Of a DNA stretch of 27,301 nt, positions 1 to 8,864 are shown in pieces. The stretch's first letter is position 1. The number at the start of each line of letters is the position of its first letter. This DNA is from Clostridiales bacterium (GTDB lineage: Bacteria; Bacillota; Clostridia; Lachnospirales; WQUN01). The stretch spans positions 1 through 27,301 of the forward strand of contig JAITPB010000011.1 of NCBI GenBank assembly GCA_031289625.1, in the 5' to 3' direction. The notes below the pieces were generated by a model, which worked only from the letters and a program-made list of their open reading frames with translations, did not search any database and had not been told where the DNA came from. The translations under genes and the position numbers were made by a program.

Positions 1-468
1 CACAGCCAGAGCCAGCGCGCCGCCGCTGCCGCCCTCCCCGATGAACACGGAGACGATGGGCGTCTTCAGCGTCATCATTTCCATCAGATTTTCCGCGATG
101 GCTTGCCCCTGGCCCCGTTCCTCCGCGCCAACTCCGCAAAACGCGCCGGGCGTGTCAATCAAACAAATGACGGGCCGGTGAAATTTTTCCGCCAGCTTCA
201 TTTGCCGCAATGCCTTTCGGTAGCCTTCCGGGCCGGCGGCTCCGCTGTTGCGCAGGGCGCGTTCCTTTACGTTATGCCCTTTTTCGATACCAATCACCGT
301 AACGGCGCGCTTTTCCAGCCAGGCGATCCCCGCCGTCACCGCTTTGTCGTCGCAAAACCTTCGATCGCCGTGCATTTCCAGAAAACCGTCGAGTATTTTA
401 GCGACAAAGTCCAGAGAAGTCAGCCGCCCTTTGCTCCGGGCCAGCGCAACTTTATCATAGGCGATCAT
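1..468 (-). CDS. accA: Acetyl-CoA carboxylase carboxyltransferase alpha subunit, partial (N-terminal 156 codons)
   Basis: AccA pairs with AccD to move the carboxyl group from carboxybiotin to acetyl-CoA, giving malonyl-CoA for fatty acid synthesis in the cytoplasm. Translating the minus strand from the ATG at 468 gives an open frame to the window edge. It contains the typical AccA stretches EMHGDR, PEGYRKALRQMKLAEKF, LIDTPGAF followed by GAEERGQ, and GEGGSGGALAL. The N-terminus is short, lacking the extra helical region of the E. coli protein. The start lies 6 bases after the accD stop, so it is very likely co-translated as the last visible gene of the fab/acc operon. The C-terminal part lies outside the window. 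Confidence 0.95.
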   Translation of the reverse strand, partial: MIAYDKVALARSKGRLTSLDFVAKILDGFLEMHGDRRFCDDKAVTAGIAWLEKRAVTVIGIEKGHNVKERALRNSGAAGPEGYRKALRQMKLAEKFHRPVICLIDTPGAFCGVGAEERGQGQAIAENLMEMMTLKTPIVSVFIGEGGSGGALALAV

Positions 469-474
469 ATTTTT

Positions 475-1332
475 TCACCGGCCTTTCGCAGTGTGCAGTT
501 TCAAAATCCGCGCCAGCATATTCTTTTGCCTTTTTCGCTCCACGATATCGTCCAGAAAACCCTTTTCCAGCAAAAACTCCGCCCGCTGAAAGTTTTCCGG
601 CAGCTTTTTGTGGATGGTCTGCTCGATCACCCGCGGCCCCGCGAAACCGATCAGCGCGAAAGGCTCCGCCAGAATAATATCCGCCTCCATCGCGAAACTG
701 GCCGTCACGCCGCCCGTGGTGGGATCCGTTAAAACGCAGACATATAAGAAGCCCGCGTCGCTGTGCCGCTTGACGGCGCCGCTCGTTTTGGCCATTTGCA
801 TGAGCGACAGAATCCCCTCTTGCATCCGCGCGCCGCCCGAAACGGTAAAACCCGTCACAGGCAGAGCTTTATCCTGCGCGGATTCAAACAGACGCGTGAT
901 TTTTTCACCCACCACGGAACCCATACTGCCCATCATAAAATAGGGTTCCATCACAAAAATCCCCGTTTCCGCGCCGCAGATCCGACCAAACCCCGTAACC
1001 ACGCCGTCCACTTCGGAACTTTCCAGGCCGGCGTTTTCCAATTTTCGATCATAGCCGGGAAAGTCCAGCACATTCACGGAGACTAGCTCCTTGTCTGTCT
1101 CTTGAAACGTCCCCTTGTCGCAAATCCAGTTCAGCCGCTGCCGGGCGCTGATTTTAAAATGATGGCCGCAGTTGGGGCAGACATTCATCTGATCCAGCAA
1201 ATCCCCAGTCGGGAGGGTCTTGCCGCACCTTGGGCAGTCTACCGTCAATTCTTCCGGCATTTCCTGCGGAACGGGGCCGCTGACCCACCGGGTAAGCCCT
1301 TCCAAGGGATTTTTGGGTTTTTTGAATTTCAT
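475..1332 (-). CDS. accD: Acetyl-CoA carboxylase carboxyltransferase beta subunit
   Basis: This is the beta subunit of the acetyl-CoA carboxylase carboxyltransferase, partner of AccA. At 285 residues it has the normal length. The N-terminal zinc ribbon is visible as Cys33, Cys36, Cys52 and Cys55 (CPRC and CPNC pairs). It is followed by the crotonase-fold carboxyltransferase domain with SGGARMQEG, the DPTTGGVTASFAM stretch and IGFAGPRVIEQT. The ATG at 1332 lies 3 bases after the accC stop, so translation is coupled. The identification is secure from motifs and operon position. Confidence 0.97.
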   Translation of the reverse strand: MKFKKPKNPLEGLTRWVSGPVPQEMPEELTVDCPRCGKTLPTGDLLDQMNVCPNCGHHFKISARQRLNWICDKGTFQETDKELVSVNVLDFPGYDRKLENAGLESSEVDGVVTGFGRICGAETGIFVMEPYFMMGSMGSVVGEKITRLFESAQDKALPVTGFTVSGGARMQEGILSLMQMAKTSGAVKRHSDAGFLYVCVLTDPTTGGVTASFAMEADIILAEPFALIGFAGPRVIEQTIHKKLPENFQRAEFLLEKGFLDDIVERKRQKNMLARILKLHTAKGR

Positions 1333-1335
1333 ACA

Positions 1336-2664
<1,329 letters not shown>

Positions 2665-2665
2665 G

Positions 2666-3088
2666 TCATTCCTCTTTTACGGCCGCAAAAGACAGTTCAC
2701 CGCTCACGCAGAGTTCCTTTCCGACGAATCCATTGCCCTTGATAAAATAAAACGAGTCCTTTTGCTGAACCAATTCCGTTTGAAACTCAATTGTGTCGCC
2801 GGGCTTCACTTTTTGCTTGAATTTGACACGCTTGAGGCCTGTAAGATATGGAGTCCATTTTTCCTGGAGGGAAATGCCCTTGATTAAAAGGCAGGCGGAC
2901 TGCCCCATCATTTCACACAGAATTACGCCGGGAACCACCGGATTGCCAGGAAAATGCCCTTGCAGGAAAAACTCGTCTCCGCGAACCGTATAGCGCCCCA
3001 CGGAAACCCCATCGCGCAGTTCCGCCCCATCAATCAAAAGCATGTGCCCGCGATGGGGCAATATGTTCTGTACGTCTTCCCGATTCAT
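2666..3088 (-). CDS. fabZ: (3R)-hydroxyacyl-ACP dehydratase FabZ
   Basis: FabZ removes water from beta-hydroxyacyl-ACP to give trans-2-enoyl-ACP, the third step of each elongation cycle. The 140-residue protein has the hot-dog fold signature: ILPHRGHMLLID near the N-terminus, then GHFPGNPVVPG with the catalytic His45, and CEMMGQ with the catalytic Glu59. Its ATG overlaps the accB stop as ATGA (3085-3088). No FabA-type isomerase is present in the window. Confidence 0.97.
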   Translation of the reverse strand: MNREDVQNILPHRGHMLLIDGAELRDGVSVGRYTVRGDEFFLQGHFPGNPVVPGVILCEMMGQSACLLIKGISLQEKWTPYLTGLKRVKFKQKVKPGDTIEFQTELVQQKDSFYFIKGNGFVGKELCVSGELSFAAVKEE

Positions 3089-3561
3089 CTCGTTATCACT
3101 CCGTCCCCGGCCATTTTAAACAGAACCTGGCCGAACTCGGCGATGTCGCCGTTATTCAGGCAAATGTCCACAATTTCCCCGTCCTGTTCCGCCGCGATTT
3201 CATTCATCAGTTTCATCGCTTCAATGATGCAAAGGATATCCCCTTTTTTGACCTGACCGCCAACGGTCACAAACGCCGGGCTGTCCGGCGAAGGCGCAAT
3301 GTAAAACACACCCACGATGGGCGACCGGACTTCTGTCAGACGGTTAAAATCCACCGGAGAGCCTGACCGCGCCTCGGGAAAATATTGTAAAGGTTCCGAA
3401 GCAGTCGCGGCGGAAGCAAACGGATTAGCGGCCGTTGTTACAGGGACGATGGTTCCCGGCGTTTTTTCCAGAATAATTTCGCCGTCACGCGCTTCGAGAC
3501 GCGTCAAACCAAATTGGCGCATGATCTCCGCCAGCGCCGCCACCGTGTTCGTGTCTATCAT
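3085..3561 (-). CDS. accB: Biotin carboxyl carrier protein of acetyl-CoA carboxylase
   Basis: AccB carries biotin between the carboxylase (AccC) and the carboxyltransferase (AccA/AccD). The 158-residue protein has a C-terminal biotinyl domain, with the attachment site Lys117 in EAMKLMNE (the usual motif is EAMKM) and the preceding IVGVFYIAP hairpin. A low-complexity linker rich in Ala, Pro and Thr (residues about 35-65) separates it from the N-terminal segment, as is usual in BCCP. The start overlaps the fabF stop (ATGA at 3558-3561) and the stop overlaps the fabZ start. Confidence 0.97.
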   Translation of the reverse strand: MIDTNTVAALAEIMRQFGLTRLEARDGEIILEKTPGTIVPVTTAANPFASAATASEPLQYFPEARSGSPVDFNRLTEVRSPIVGVFYIAPSPDSPAFVTVGGQVKKGDILCIIEAMKLMNEIAAEQDGEIVDICLNNGDIAEFGQVLFKMAGDGVITR

Positions 3562-4796
3562 AATTTCGCCTCACAGCGCGTAAACAAAACGCCGGCATTG
3601 TGCCCGCCAAAGCCCATGGACAAAGACATGGCTTTATTGACGGGACGTTCCCGCGCGGTATTCGCGGCGTAATCCAAATCGCAGTCCGGGTCGGGTTCCA
3701 GCAATCCAATGGTCGGGGGAATGACGCCGGTTTCCAAAGTTTTGATGGCGGCAATTGCCTCCACAGCGCCCGCCGCGCCCAACATATGGCCTGTCATGGA
3801 CTTGGTAGAGCTGATGACTGCCTGATACGCCGCGTCCCCCAGCGCCATTTTGATGGCGACTGTCTCCGTTTTGTCGTTGAGCGGCGTTCCCGTGCCATGC
3901 GCGTTGATGTACAGAAGTTCATCCGGAACCAGTCCAGCCTCCCGCAGGGCCAGCGCAATCGGCCTCGATGCCGCTACCGCGTCAGGATGCGGCGCGGTCA
4001 CATGATACGCGTCACAGGTATTCGCATACCCGGCCACCTCGCAGTAAATCCGCGCCCCGCGCCGGACGGCGTGCTCATACTCTTCCAGTACGAGAGCGCC
4101 TGCGCCCTCGCCCAACGCAAAGCCTTCCCGCCGCCGGTCAAAGGGAAGGGAACAGGCGTCTACATCGTTTGAAGGGGAAAGCGCCAGGCAATTGATAAAG
4201 CCGCCCAGGCAGAGCGGGTTGATCGCCGCCTCCGCGCCGCCCGCGATAATCACGTCCGCGTGCCCGTGCTGAATCGTCCGGAAAGCCTCTCCAATGGAAT
4301 GCGTGGCGGTGGCGCAAGCGGAGACCACAGGCAGGTTCGGCCCCTGCGCGTTATAGCGGATGGCGATGAGTGCGGATGCGATGTTGCCGATCATCATGGG
4401 GATAAAATGCGGGGAAATTTTGGTGGGGCCCTTGGTGAGAAGAACTTCCGTTTGCTTCATGAACGTAGCCATGCCGCCGATGCCGGAGCCGATATAGACG
4501 CCCAGCCGGTCCGGCGCTGCCTCCGCCTTGCCCAGCCCGCTGTCTTCCATCGCCTGGCTGGCTGCGGCGAGGGCATACTGCGCGTATAAATCCGTTTTGC
4601 GCAGATCACTTTTATTCAAATATTTTTCCGGCTCAAAACCTTTTACTTCCGCGGCGATCCGCGTCTTCAGGACACTCGCGTCGAACTTCGTGATCGGCGC
4701 GAACCCGTGCCGGCCATGGATCAGGCTGTCCCACAGAGACGCCGTGTCATTGCCCACAGGCGTGACGCAACCCAAGCCCGTCACCACCACTCTCAT
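3558..4796 (-). CDS. fabF: Beta-ketoacyl-ACP synthase II
   Basis: FabF condenses malonyl-ACP with acyl-ACP during chain elongation. The protein starts MRVVVTGLGCVTPVG and has the Cys-His-His triad in the segments VVSACATATHSIGEA, NAHGTGTPLND and STKSMTGHMLGAAGAVEA. I chose the ATG at 4796 (412 residues). It overlaps the fabG stop (ATGA) and has GGAGG 9 bases upstream, whereas the GTG two codons earlier lacks a well-placed ribosome site. A thiolase-fold synthase of this length, between fabG and accB, is standard for Bacillota fab operons. Confidence 0.96.
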   Translation of the reverse strand: MRVVVTGLGCVTPVGNDTASLWDSLIHGRHGFAPITKFDASVLKTRIAAEVKGFEPEKYLNKSDLRKTDLYAQYALAAASQAMEDSGLGKAEAAPDRLGVYIGSGIGGMATFMKQTEVLLTKGPTKISPHFIPMMIGNIASALIAIRYNAQGPNLPVVSACATATHSIGEAFRTIQHGHADVIIAGGAEAAINPLCLGGFINCLALSPSNDVDACSLPFDRRREGFALGEGAGALVLEEYEHAVRRGARIYCEVAGYANTCDAYHVTAPHPDAVAASRPIALALREAGLVPDELLYINAHGTGTPLNDKTETVAIKMALGDAAYQAVISSTKSMTGHMLGAAGAVEAIAAIKTLETGVIPPTIGLLEPDPDCDLDYAANTARERPVNKAMSLSMGFGGHNAGVLFTRCEAKL

Positions 4797-5578
4797 ATGC
4801 ACATGCCTCCATCCACGCGGATCACTTCTCCCGTAATGTAGGCGGCGGCGTCAGACGCCAAAAAAGCCGCCAGCGCGGCGACCTCTTCCGGCTGTCCGAT
4901 TCTTTTCAAAGGGATGCCCGCCTTTAGCGCCTCCGCCGCGTTTTGATCTGATTTTTCCAAATTGGCCGTCATATCGGTTGCAATCAGCCCCGGCGCGATG
5001 GCGTTTACCGTGACGCGCCGGGACGCCAATTCTTTTGCGAGGGTTTTGGTCAGCCCGATGAGCCCGGCTTTGGAAGCCGAATAATTGGCCTGGCCGGGAT
5101 TGCCCGTCAGGCCGCTGACCGAGGAGATATTGATGATCCGGCCCGCAGGGGATTTTAGGAGGGCCCGCGACAAATGTCTGGAAAAATTAAACGCGCCTTT
5201 TAGATTTGTGTCCAGCACCGCGTCATAGTCTGCCTCGCTCATTTTCAGAATCAGGCTGTCGCGGACGATGCCGGCGTTGTTGATTAAAATATCCACGCGG
5301 CCAAAATCTTCCATGATTTGGCCGCAGGTATCCCGCGCCCAAGCAAAGTCCGCCACGTCGCACAAATACGCTTTCGCCCTGCGGCCATAGGACGTGACCT
5401 CCGCAATCACTTTCTCCGCGGCCACCTGTTCAGGTGATAGCTGTTCAGGTGACACCTGCTTCGCCGCGGCAAAATATATCAAAGCGGCGTCCGCGCCTTC
5501 CCGCGCCAAATGAAGCGCGATGGCCCGGCCAATGCCCCGGGACGCGCCGGTGACAACCGCCGTCCTGTCAGTCAGCAT
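4793..5578 (-). CDS. fabG: 3-oxoacyl-ACP reductase FabG with a short repeat insertion
   Basis: FabG is the NADPH-dependent reductase of beta-ketoacyl-ACP. The short-chain dehydrogenase signatures are clear: TGASRGIG (residues 10-17), NNAG (100-103), and catalytic Asn125, Ser153, Tyr166 and Lys170 (YSASK). The ATG at 5578 is preferred because GGAGAG lies about 8 bases upstream. An ATG 30 bases earlier would add ten residues with no homology and lie deeper inside fabD. The protein has 261 residues, longer than the usual 245-248. The excess includes VSPEQLSPEQ (residues 42-51), an in-frame 15-nt duplication in the loop between the cofactor-binding strand and the next helix. It overlaps fabD by 11 bases. 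Confidence 0.95.
   Translation of the reverse strand: MLTDRTAVVTGASRGIGRAIALHLAREGADAALIYFAAAKQVSPEQLSPEQVAAEKVIAEVTSYGRRAKAYLCDVADFAWARDTCGQIMEDFGRVDILINNAGIVRDSLILKMSEADYDAVLDTNLKGAFNFSRHLSRALLKSPAGRIINISSVSGLTGNPGQANYSASKAGLIGLTKTLAKELASRRVTVNAIAPGLIATDMTANLEKSDQNAAEALKAGIPLKRIGQPEEVAALAAFLASDAAAYITGEVIRVDGGMCI
5426..5455 (-). repeat. 15-bp tandem duplication with nested palindromes inside fabG
   Basis: The plus strand carries CTGTTCAGGTGATAG followed by CTGTTCAGGTGACAC, 13 of 15 bases identical. CACCTG and CAGGTG arms around it form two short palindromes (5423-5436 and 5446-5458). It adds VSPEQLSPEQ to the protein without breaking the frame. Confidence 0.9.
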
Positions 5579-6455
5579 ACACAACTCTCCAAACATCCGA
5601 ATATCCACTCACGCTGACGTTTGGATCGATCTTCCGGATCAGCCCCGTCAGCGTTGAGCCGGGGCCGATTTCGATAAAAGAATCGAACCCGTCCGCAATC
5701 ATATTCTCAATGGTTTTCTGCCACAGCACCGGACTGTGTACCTGCCGCGCCAGCAAATATTTTGGATTTTCATACATGCCGCCTGTCGTATTGGCGTACA
5801 GGGGCATCCGCGCGATCTCAAAAATTTCGCCGCGCAGATATTCCGCAATTCTCCAGCTGGCTTCGTCCATCAGCGGGCTGTGAAACGCGCCGCTGACTGC
5901 CAGCCTTATCGCCTTGCCACCCCGCGCAGCGGTTTCTTTTTGCAGACTGTCATAAGAACTTTCCGCACAGGCGGCGACTGTCTGCCCTGGACAATTATAA
6001 TTGGCGGGATAAACCTGAGGCAGGCGGCTGCAAAGATCATTCACCGCTTCGACGGAAAGCCGCAGGATCGCAAACATCCCGCCTCTTTCGCGTTCAGCGC
6101 AGACTTGCATAGCTTCCGCGCGAAAACGGACAAAGCGCAGCGCCTGTTCCAGGCTCATCAGCCCTGCGAAGGCAATCGCCGGTATCTCGCCCAGGGAAAA
6201 CCCCGCCGCGCCATCCGCTTCGATTCCCTGTTCCGTCAGCACGGCCGCGCAAGCCATCTCCATGGTAAACAGGCAAGGCTGCGCGTGTATGGTTTTGTTC
6301 AGCTCTTCCGCCGGCCCTTCAAAACACAACCGCTTGATGCCGTCTCCAGCTATGTCAAAAATCCGGCGCGCACTTTCAAAGTGATCGTACAAATCCTTGC
6401 CCATGCCGGGCGTCTGAGAGTCCTGCCCGGCGAACACAAAGGCCGTCTTTCCCAT
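5568..6455 (-). CDS. fabD: Malonyl-CoA:ACP transacylase
   Basis: FabD loads malonyl groups onto ACP. The protein begins GKTAFVFAGQDSQTPGMG; the motif is normally GQGSQ or GQGAQ, so the Asp is a small deviation. The nucleophile Ser87 lies in GFSLGE (often GHSLGE), and the catalytic His is in SGAFHSPLM. I chose the ATG at 6455 because AGGGA is then 8 bases upstream; the ATG two codons earlier (6461) would place it too close. About 295 residues is normal for FabD. It lies downstream of fabK by a short gap and upstream of fabG with an 11-base overlap. Confidence 0.94.
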   Translation of the reverse strand: MGKTAFVFAGQDSQTPGMGKDLYDHFESARRIFDIAGDGIKRLCFEGPAEELNKTIHAQPCLFTMEMACAAVLTEQGIEADGAAGFSLGEIPAIAFAGLMSLEQALRFVRFRAEAMQVCAERERGGMFAILRLSVEAVNDLCSRLPQVYPANYNCPGQTVAACAESSYDSLQKETAARGGKAIRLAVSGAFHSPLMDEASWRIAEYLRGEIFEIARMPLYANTTGGMYENPKYLLARQVHSPVLWQKTIENMIADGFDSFIEIGPGSTLTGLIRKIDPNVSVSGYSDVWRVVYAD

Positions 6456-6471
6456 ACGCATCGTCCCTATC

Positions 6472-7443
6472 TTATGAATTGGATCCGATTGGATCGTATT
6501 GGATGCTATCGCGAGCGGTTTGCAGAACCCGCTCCGCTTCTTCGAACATTTCCGCCAGAATTTCCCGCGCGGTCTGCTCGCGCGTCACCAGCCCCGCCGC
6601 CTGGCCAGCCAAAAAACAGCCGTTTTGCTCGTCGCCTTCTACGGCGGCCAGCCTCAAAGCGCCTTCCGCATATTTTTCCAGCGCCTCGTTCGTTATGGAA
6701 CTGTCGTATTCTTTTTCAAACAGTGTCCGCGAAAAAGGCGTCTTGAGGGAACGCACGGGATGACCCAGGCGCTTGCCCGTGAGCATTGTGTCAATGTCTT
6801 TGGCTTTCAGCACTTTATTTTTATAATTTTGGTGTACGCCGCATTCTTTTGCCGTCAAAAAGCGCGTGCCAACCTGCACGCCTACAGCGCCGAGCATAAA
6901 CGCCGCCGCGATGCCCCGGCCATCGGCGATGCCGCCCGCCGCCAGCACGGGTATCCGGACAGCGCCGCAAACCTGCGGAACCAGCGTCATGGTGGTCAAA
7001 TCGCCTACGTGTCCGCCGCTTTCGCCGCCTTCCGCGATGACGGCGGCCGCGCCGACCCGTTCCATCCGTTTGGCGATGCCGGTAGAAGGCACAACCGGTA
7101 TTACTTTGACGCCGTTTTCCAGCCAAGCCTGCATGTAACCCGCGGGATTGCCTGCCCCTGTGGTGACGACAGGCACTTTTTCCGCTGCCGTTACGCGCGC
7201 GATTTCCTCCGCGTAAGGGCTCATCATCATGACGTTGACGCCAAAAGGCTTATTTGTTTTCGCGCGCGCGATCCGAATCTGCTCGCGCACGAACTCCGCC
7301 GCGGCGTTTCCCGCCGCGATAATGCCGAGCCCGCCCGCTTCAGACACGGCGGCGGCCAGCGTCGCGTCCGATATCCAGGCCATAGCGCCTTGAAACATCG
7401 GATAGGCGATACCCAGCAATTCACACAGGGAGGTCCGTATCAT
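6472..7443 (-). CDS. fabK: Enoyl-ACP reductase II (FMN-dependent)
   Basis: FabK reduces trans-2-enoyl-ACP with NAD(P)H and FMN, the last step of each elongation cycle. It replaces FabI in many Bacillota. The TIM-barrel nitronate-monooxygenase-like sequence is clear: YPMFQGAMAWISD at the N-terminus, GGLGIIAAGN, AEGGESGGHVG with the conserved His, and PVLAAGGIADG and GVQVGTRFL for flavin phosphate binding. It has 323 residues, which is normal. The gene ends in a run of 10-base direct repeats (6478-6507) that encode the last residues and give a tail unlikely to be conserved. It starts 2 bases after acpP. Confidence 0.96.
   Translation of the reverse strand: MIRTSLCELLGIAYPMFQGAMAWISDATLAAAVSEAGGLGIIAAGNAAAEFVREQIRIARAKTNKPFGVNVMMMSPYAEEIARVTAAEKVPVVTTGAGNPAGYMQAWLENGVKVIPVVPSTGIAKRMERVGAAAVIAEGGESGGHVGDLTTMTLVPQVCGAVRIPVLAAGGIADGRGIAAAFMLGAVGVQVGTRFLTAKECGVHQNYKNKVLKAKDIDTMLTGKRLGHPVRSLKTPFSRTLFEKEYDSSITNEALEKYAEGALRLAAVEGDEQNGCFLAGQAAGLVTREQTAREILAEMFEEAERVLQTARDSIQYDPIGSNS
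6478..6507 (-). repeat. Three tandem 10-bp repeats at the 3' end of fabK
   Basis: The plus strand shows ATTGGATCCG, ATTGGATCGT and ATTGGATGCT in a row, starting at 6478, 6488 and 6498. The shared core is ATTGGAT at exact 10-base spacing. The repeat lies in the last codons of fabK, just before its stop. A 10-base unit is not a multiple of three, so gain or loss of a copy would change the FabK tail and possibly its distance to fabD. Confidence 0.8.
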
Positions 7444-7445
7444 TG

Positions 7446-7676
7446 TTATTCCGCCTTTTCAATCGCAGACATCAAATCGGCGACCGCTTTTATTCCTTTC
7501 GCCATTTCGATGGTCACACTGAATTTTTCTTCCACCATCATCACGAGCTCCACGGTATCCAGCGAATCCAATGAGAGGCTTTCAAACGTCGTTTCTTCTG
7601 TGACTTCCAGATCGTCAGCGCTTTTGTACTCCCGTAAAATTTCCGTAATGCCCTGCAGCATTTTATTGTGGCTCAT
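7446..7676 (-). CDS. acpP: Acyl carrier protein
   Basis: This 76-residue acidic protein carries the growing acyl chain on a phosphopantetheine arm. The attachment Ser38 lies in LSLDSLDTVELVMMVEE, the standard DSL motif at the start of helix II. The ATG at 7676 has GGGAGGA a few bases upstream. It lies between fabH (66 bases upstream) and fabK (2 bases downstream) in the same operon. Length and motif are entirely typical. Confidence 0.97.
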   Translation of the reverse strand: MSHNKMLQGITEILREYKSADDLEVTEETTFESLSLDSLDTVELVMMVEEKFSVTIEMAKGIKAVADLMSAIEKAE

Positions 7677-7742
7677 GGCTTCCTCCCATCTTGATCTTGC
7701 ATCGATCTTGCTTTATATGAACCGCTCACAAATATAACCGCG

Positions 7743-8699
7743 CTATGATTCCCAGTACCATACGCAGGTTCCTGTGGTCATGCCCGCGCCAAAAGCGGAC
7801 ATCAGAAGAATATCCCCTTCGGCGACCTTTCCAGCCTCTAGCATTTCGTTGAGCAAAATAGGTATCGCCGCCGAAGACATGTTGCCGTGCCGTTCGATGT
7901 TCGTCGGGAATTTGTCCGCCGACAGCTTGAGTTTTTGCCGGGCGCTTTCAATAATCCGGAGATTGGCCTGGTGCAGAAGATACAAATGGACATCTTCCGG
8001 CGCGAGACTGAGCGCGGCCAGCGCCAGCCCAACTTCTTTCTCAATGGACTGCACGGCAAATTTAAAAACTTCCTGCCCCGACATACGAATAAATTTATCT
8101 TCCTGCGGGACGTCCGGCTGAAAGGGGCTGTTGCCTCGGGGCGCTCGCATTTTCAATGGCGCAGTGTTTCCCGCAGCCGTCAGATGCATATAGCGCAGCG
8201 CGCCGCCGCAGCTGACCGCAACGGCACCAGCGCCGTCCCCAAACAGCGGACAGATGGATCGGTCAGTCCAATCGACGTGCTTGGACATTTCTTCACACGC
8301 GAGTATCAAAATGTTTTCCGCCTTGCCAGCGGCCATGAACGCGTCCGCCGCTTCCAGCGCGTAGATAAACCCGGAGCAGGCGGCGTTCACATCAAAAGCC
8401 GGGCAGACGGCGCCCAGCCTTTCCGCCACGCGGCAGGCCAAAGAAGGCGTAATATAATCCCCGCTGATGGTCGCGGCTATCAGCAAATCCATATCCTTCG
8501 CAGTCCATCCGGCGTTGCGCAGCGCCTGCCGCCCAGCGGCCTCCGCCAGATCCGTCAGGCTTTCTTCTACACAGACATACCGGGTTTGAATGCCCGTATG
8601 GCTGACGATCCATTCGTCGCTTGTATCCAGAAAAGCGGCCAATTCGCTGTTGTATACGCGTCTTGCGGGCAGGCCGGCGCCTGTTCCCAAAATTTTCAT
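7743..8699 (-). CDS. fabH: Beta-ketoacyl-ACP synthase III
   Basis: FabH starts fatty acid synthesis by condensing an acyl-CoA primer with malonyl-ACP. At 318 residues it has the normal length. The catalytic Cys108 lies in NAACSGF, the His in LLHQANLRI and the Asn in RHGNMSSAAIP. The ATG at 8699 has GGAGGGG about 6 bases upstream. It is the first gene of the operon and sits about 55 bases below a good promoter. No FapR- or FabT-like regulator gene precedes it, unlike in several related fab clusters. Confidence 0.97.
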   Translation of the reverse strand: MKILGTGAGLPARRVYNSELAAFLDTSDEWIVSHTGIQTRYVCVEESLTDLAEAAGRQALRNAGWTAKDMDLLIAATISGDYITPSLACRVAERLGAVCPAFDVNAACSGFIYALEAADAFMAAGKAENILILACEEMSKHVDWTDRSICPLFGDGAGAVAVSCGGALRYMHLTAAGNTAPLKMRAPRGNSPFQPDVPQEDKFIRMSGQEVFKFAVQSIEKEVGLALAALSLAPEDVHLYLLHQANLRIIESARQKLKLSADKFPTNIERHGNMSSAAIPILLNEMLEAGKVAEGDILLMSAFGAGMTTGTCVWYWES

Positions 8700-8762
8700 G
8701 GTTCCCCTCCGCCTTTGCGCTGAAATACTGTGCCGCCAAGTATCGTATCAGCGGCGCTTCAA

Positions 8763-8791
8763 ATTTTATAGCCGGAATAAAAATATGTCAA
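8763..8791 (-). promoter_or_regulatory. Sigma-A type promoter of the fab/acc operon
   Basis: On the minus strand TTGACA (8786-8791) is followed after 17 bases by TAAAAT (8763-8768). The -35 is perfect and the -10 matches five of six. Transcription would start near 8756, giving a leader of about 55 bases before fabH. A small inverted repeat, GCCGC/GCGGC (8732-8736 with 8751-8755), lies right at the predicted start and could be an operator or a leader hairpin. Confidence 0.8.
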
Positions 8792-8812
8792 GCAATTGCC
8801 GGAAAATCAAAG

Positions 8813-8864
8813 AAAATAAAAGCCCCGGCCTCGTATCGTCGCGTGGGGCCGGGGCTTTTATTTT
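8813..8864 (-). terminator. Long-stem intrinsic terminator after mgtA, symmetrical on both strands
   Basis: Arms 8813-8830 and 8847-8864 are perfectly complementary over 18 bp, with a GC-rich core (GCCCCGGCC/GGCCGGGGC) flanked by A/T runs and a 16-base loop. On the minus strand the stem overlaps the mgtA stop codon and is followed by a T-rich run, so it ends mgtA transcription just before the fab promoter. The A/T flanks make it work-alike in the other direction, although no plus-strand gene ends here. Confidence 0.93.

Noticed and set aside
103..732. Long plus-strand open frame across the accA/accD junction
   Set aside because: It is antisense to two clearly recognised genes in a GC-rich region, has no family motif and no ribosome site. 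The same holds for the other long antisense frames, such as 6499-7737, 5736-6746 and 8971-9522.
8700..8760. Possible FapR or FabT operator in the fabH leader
   Set aside because: Neither known palindrome is present. TGATACGATACTT is only superficially similar, so it is noted only as a small inverted repeat.
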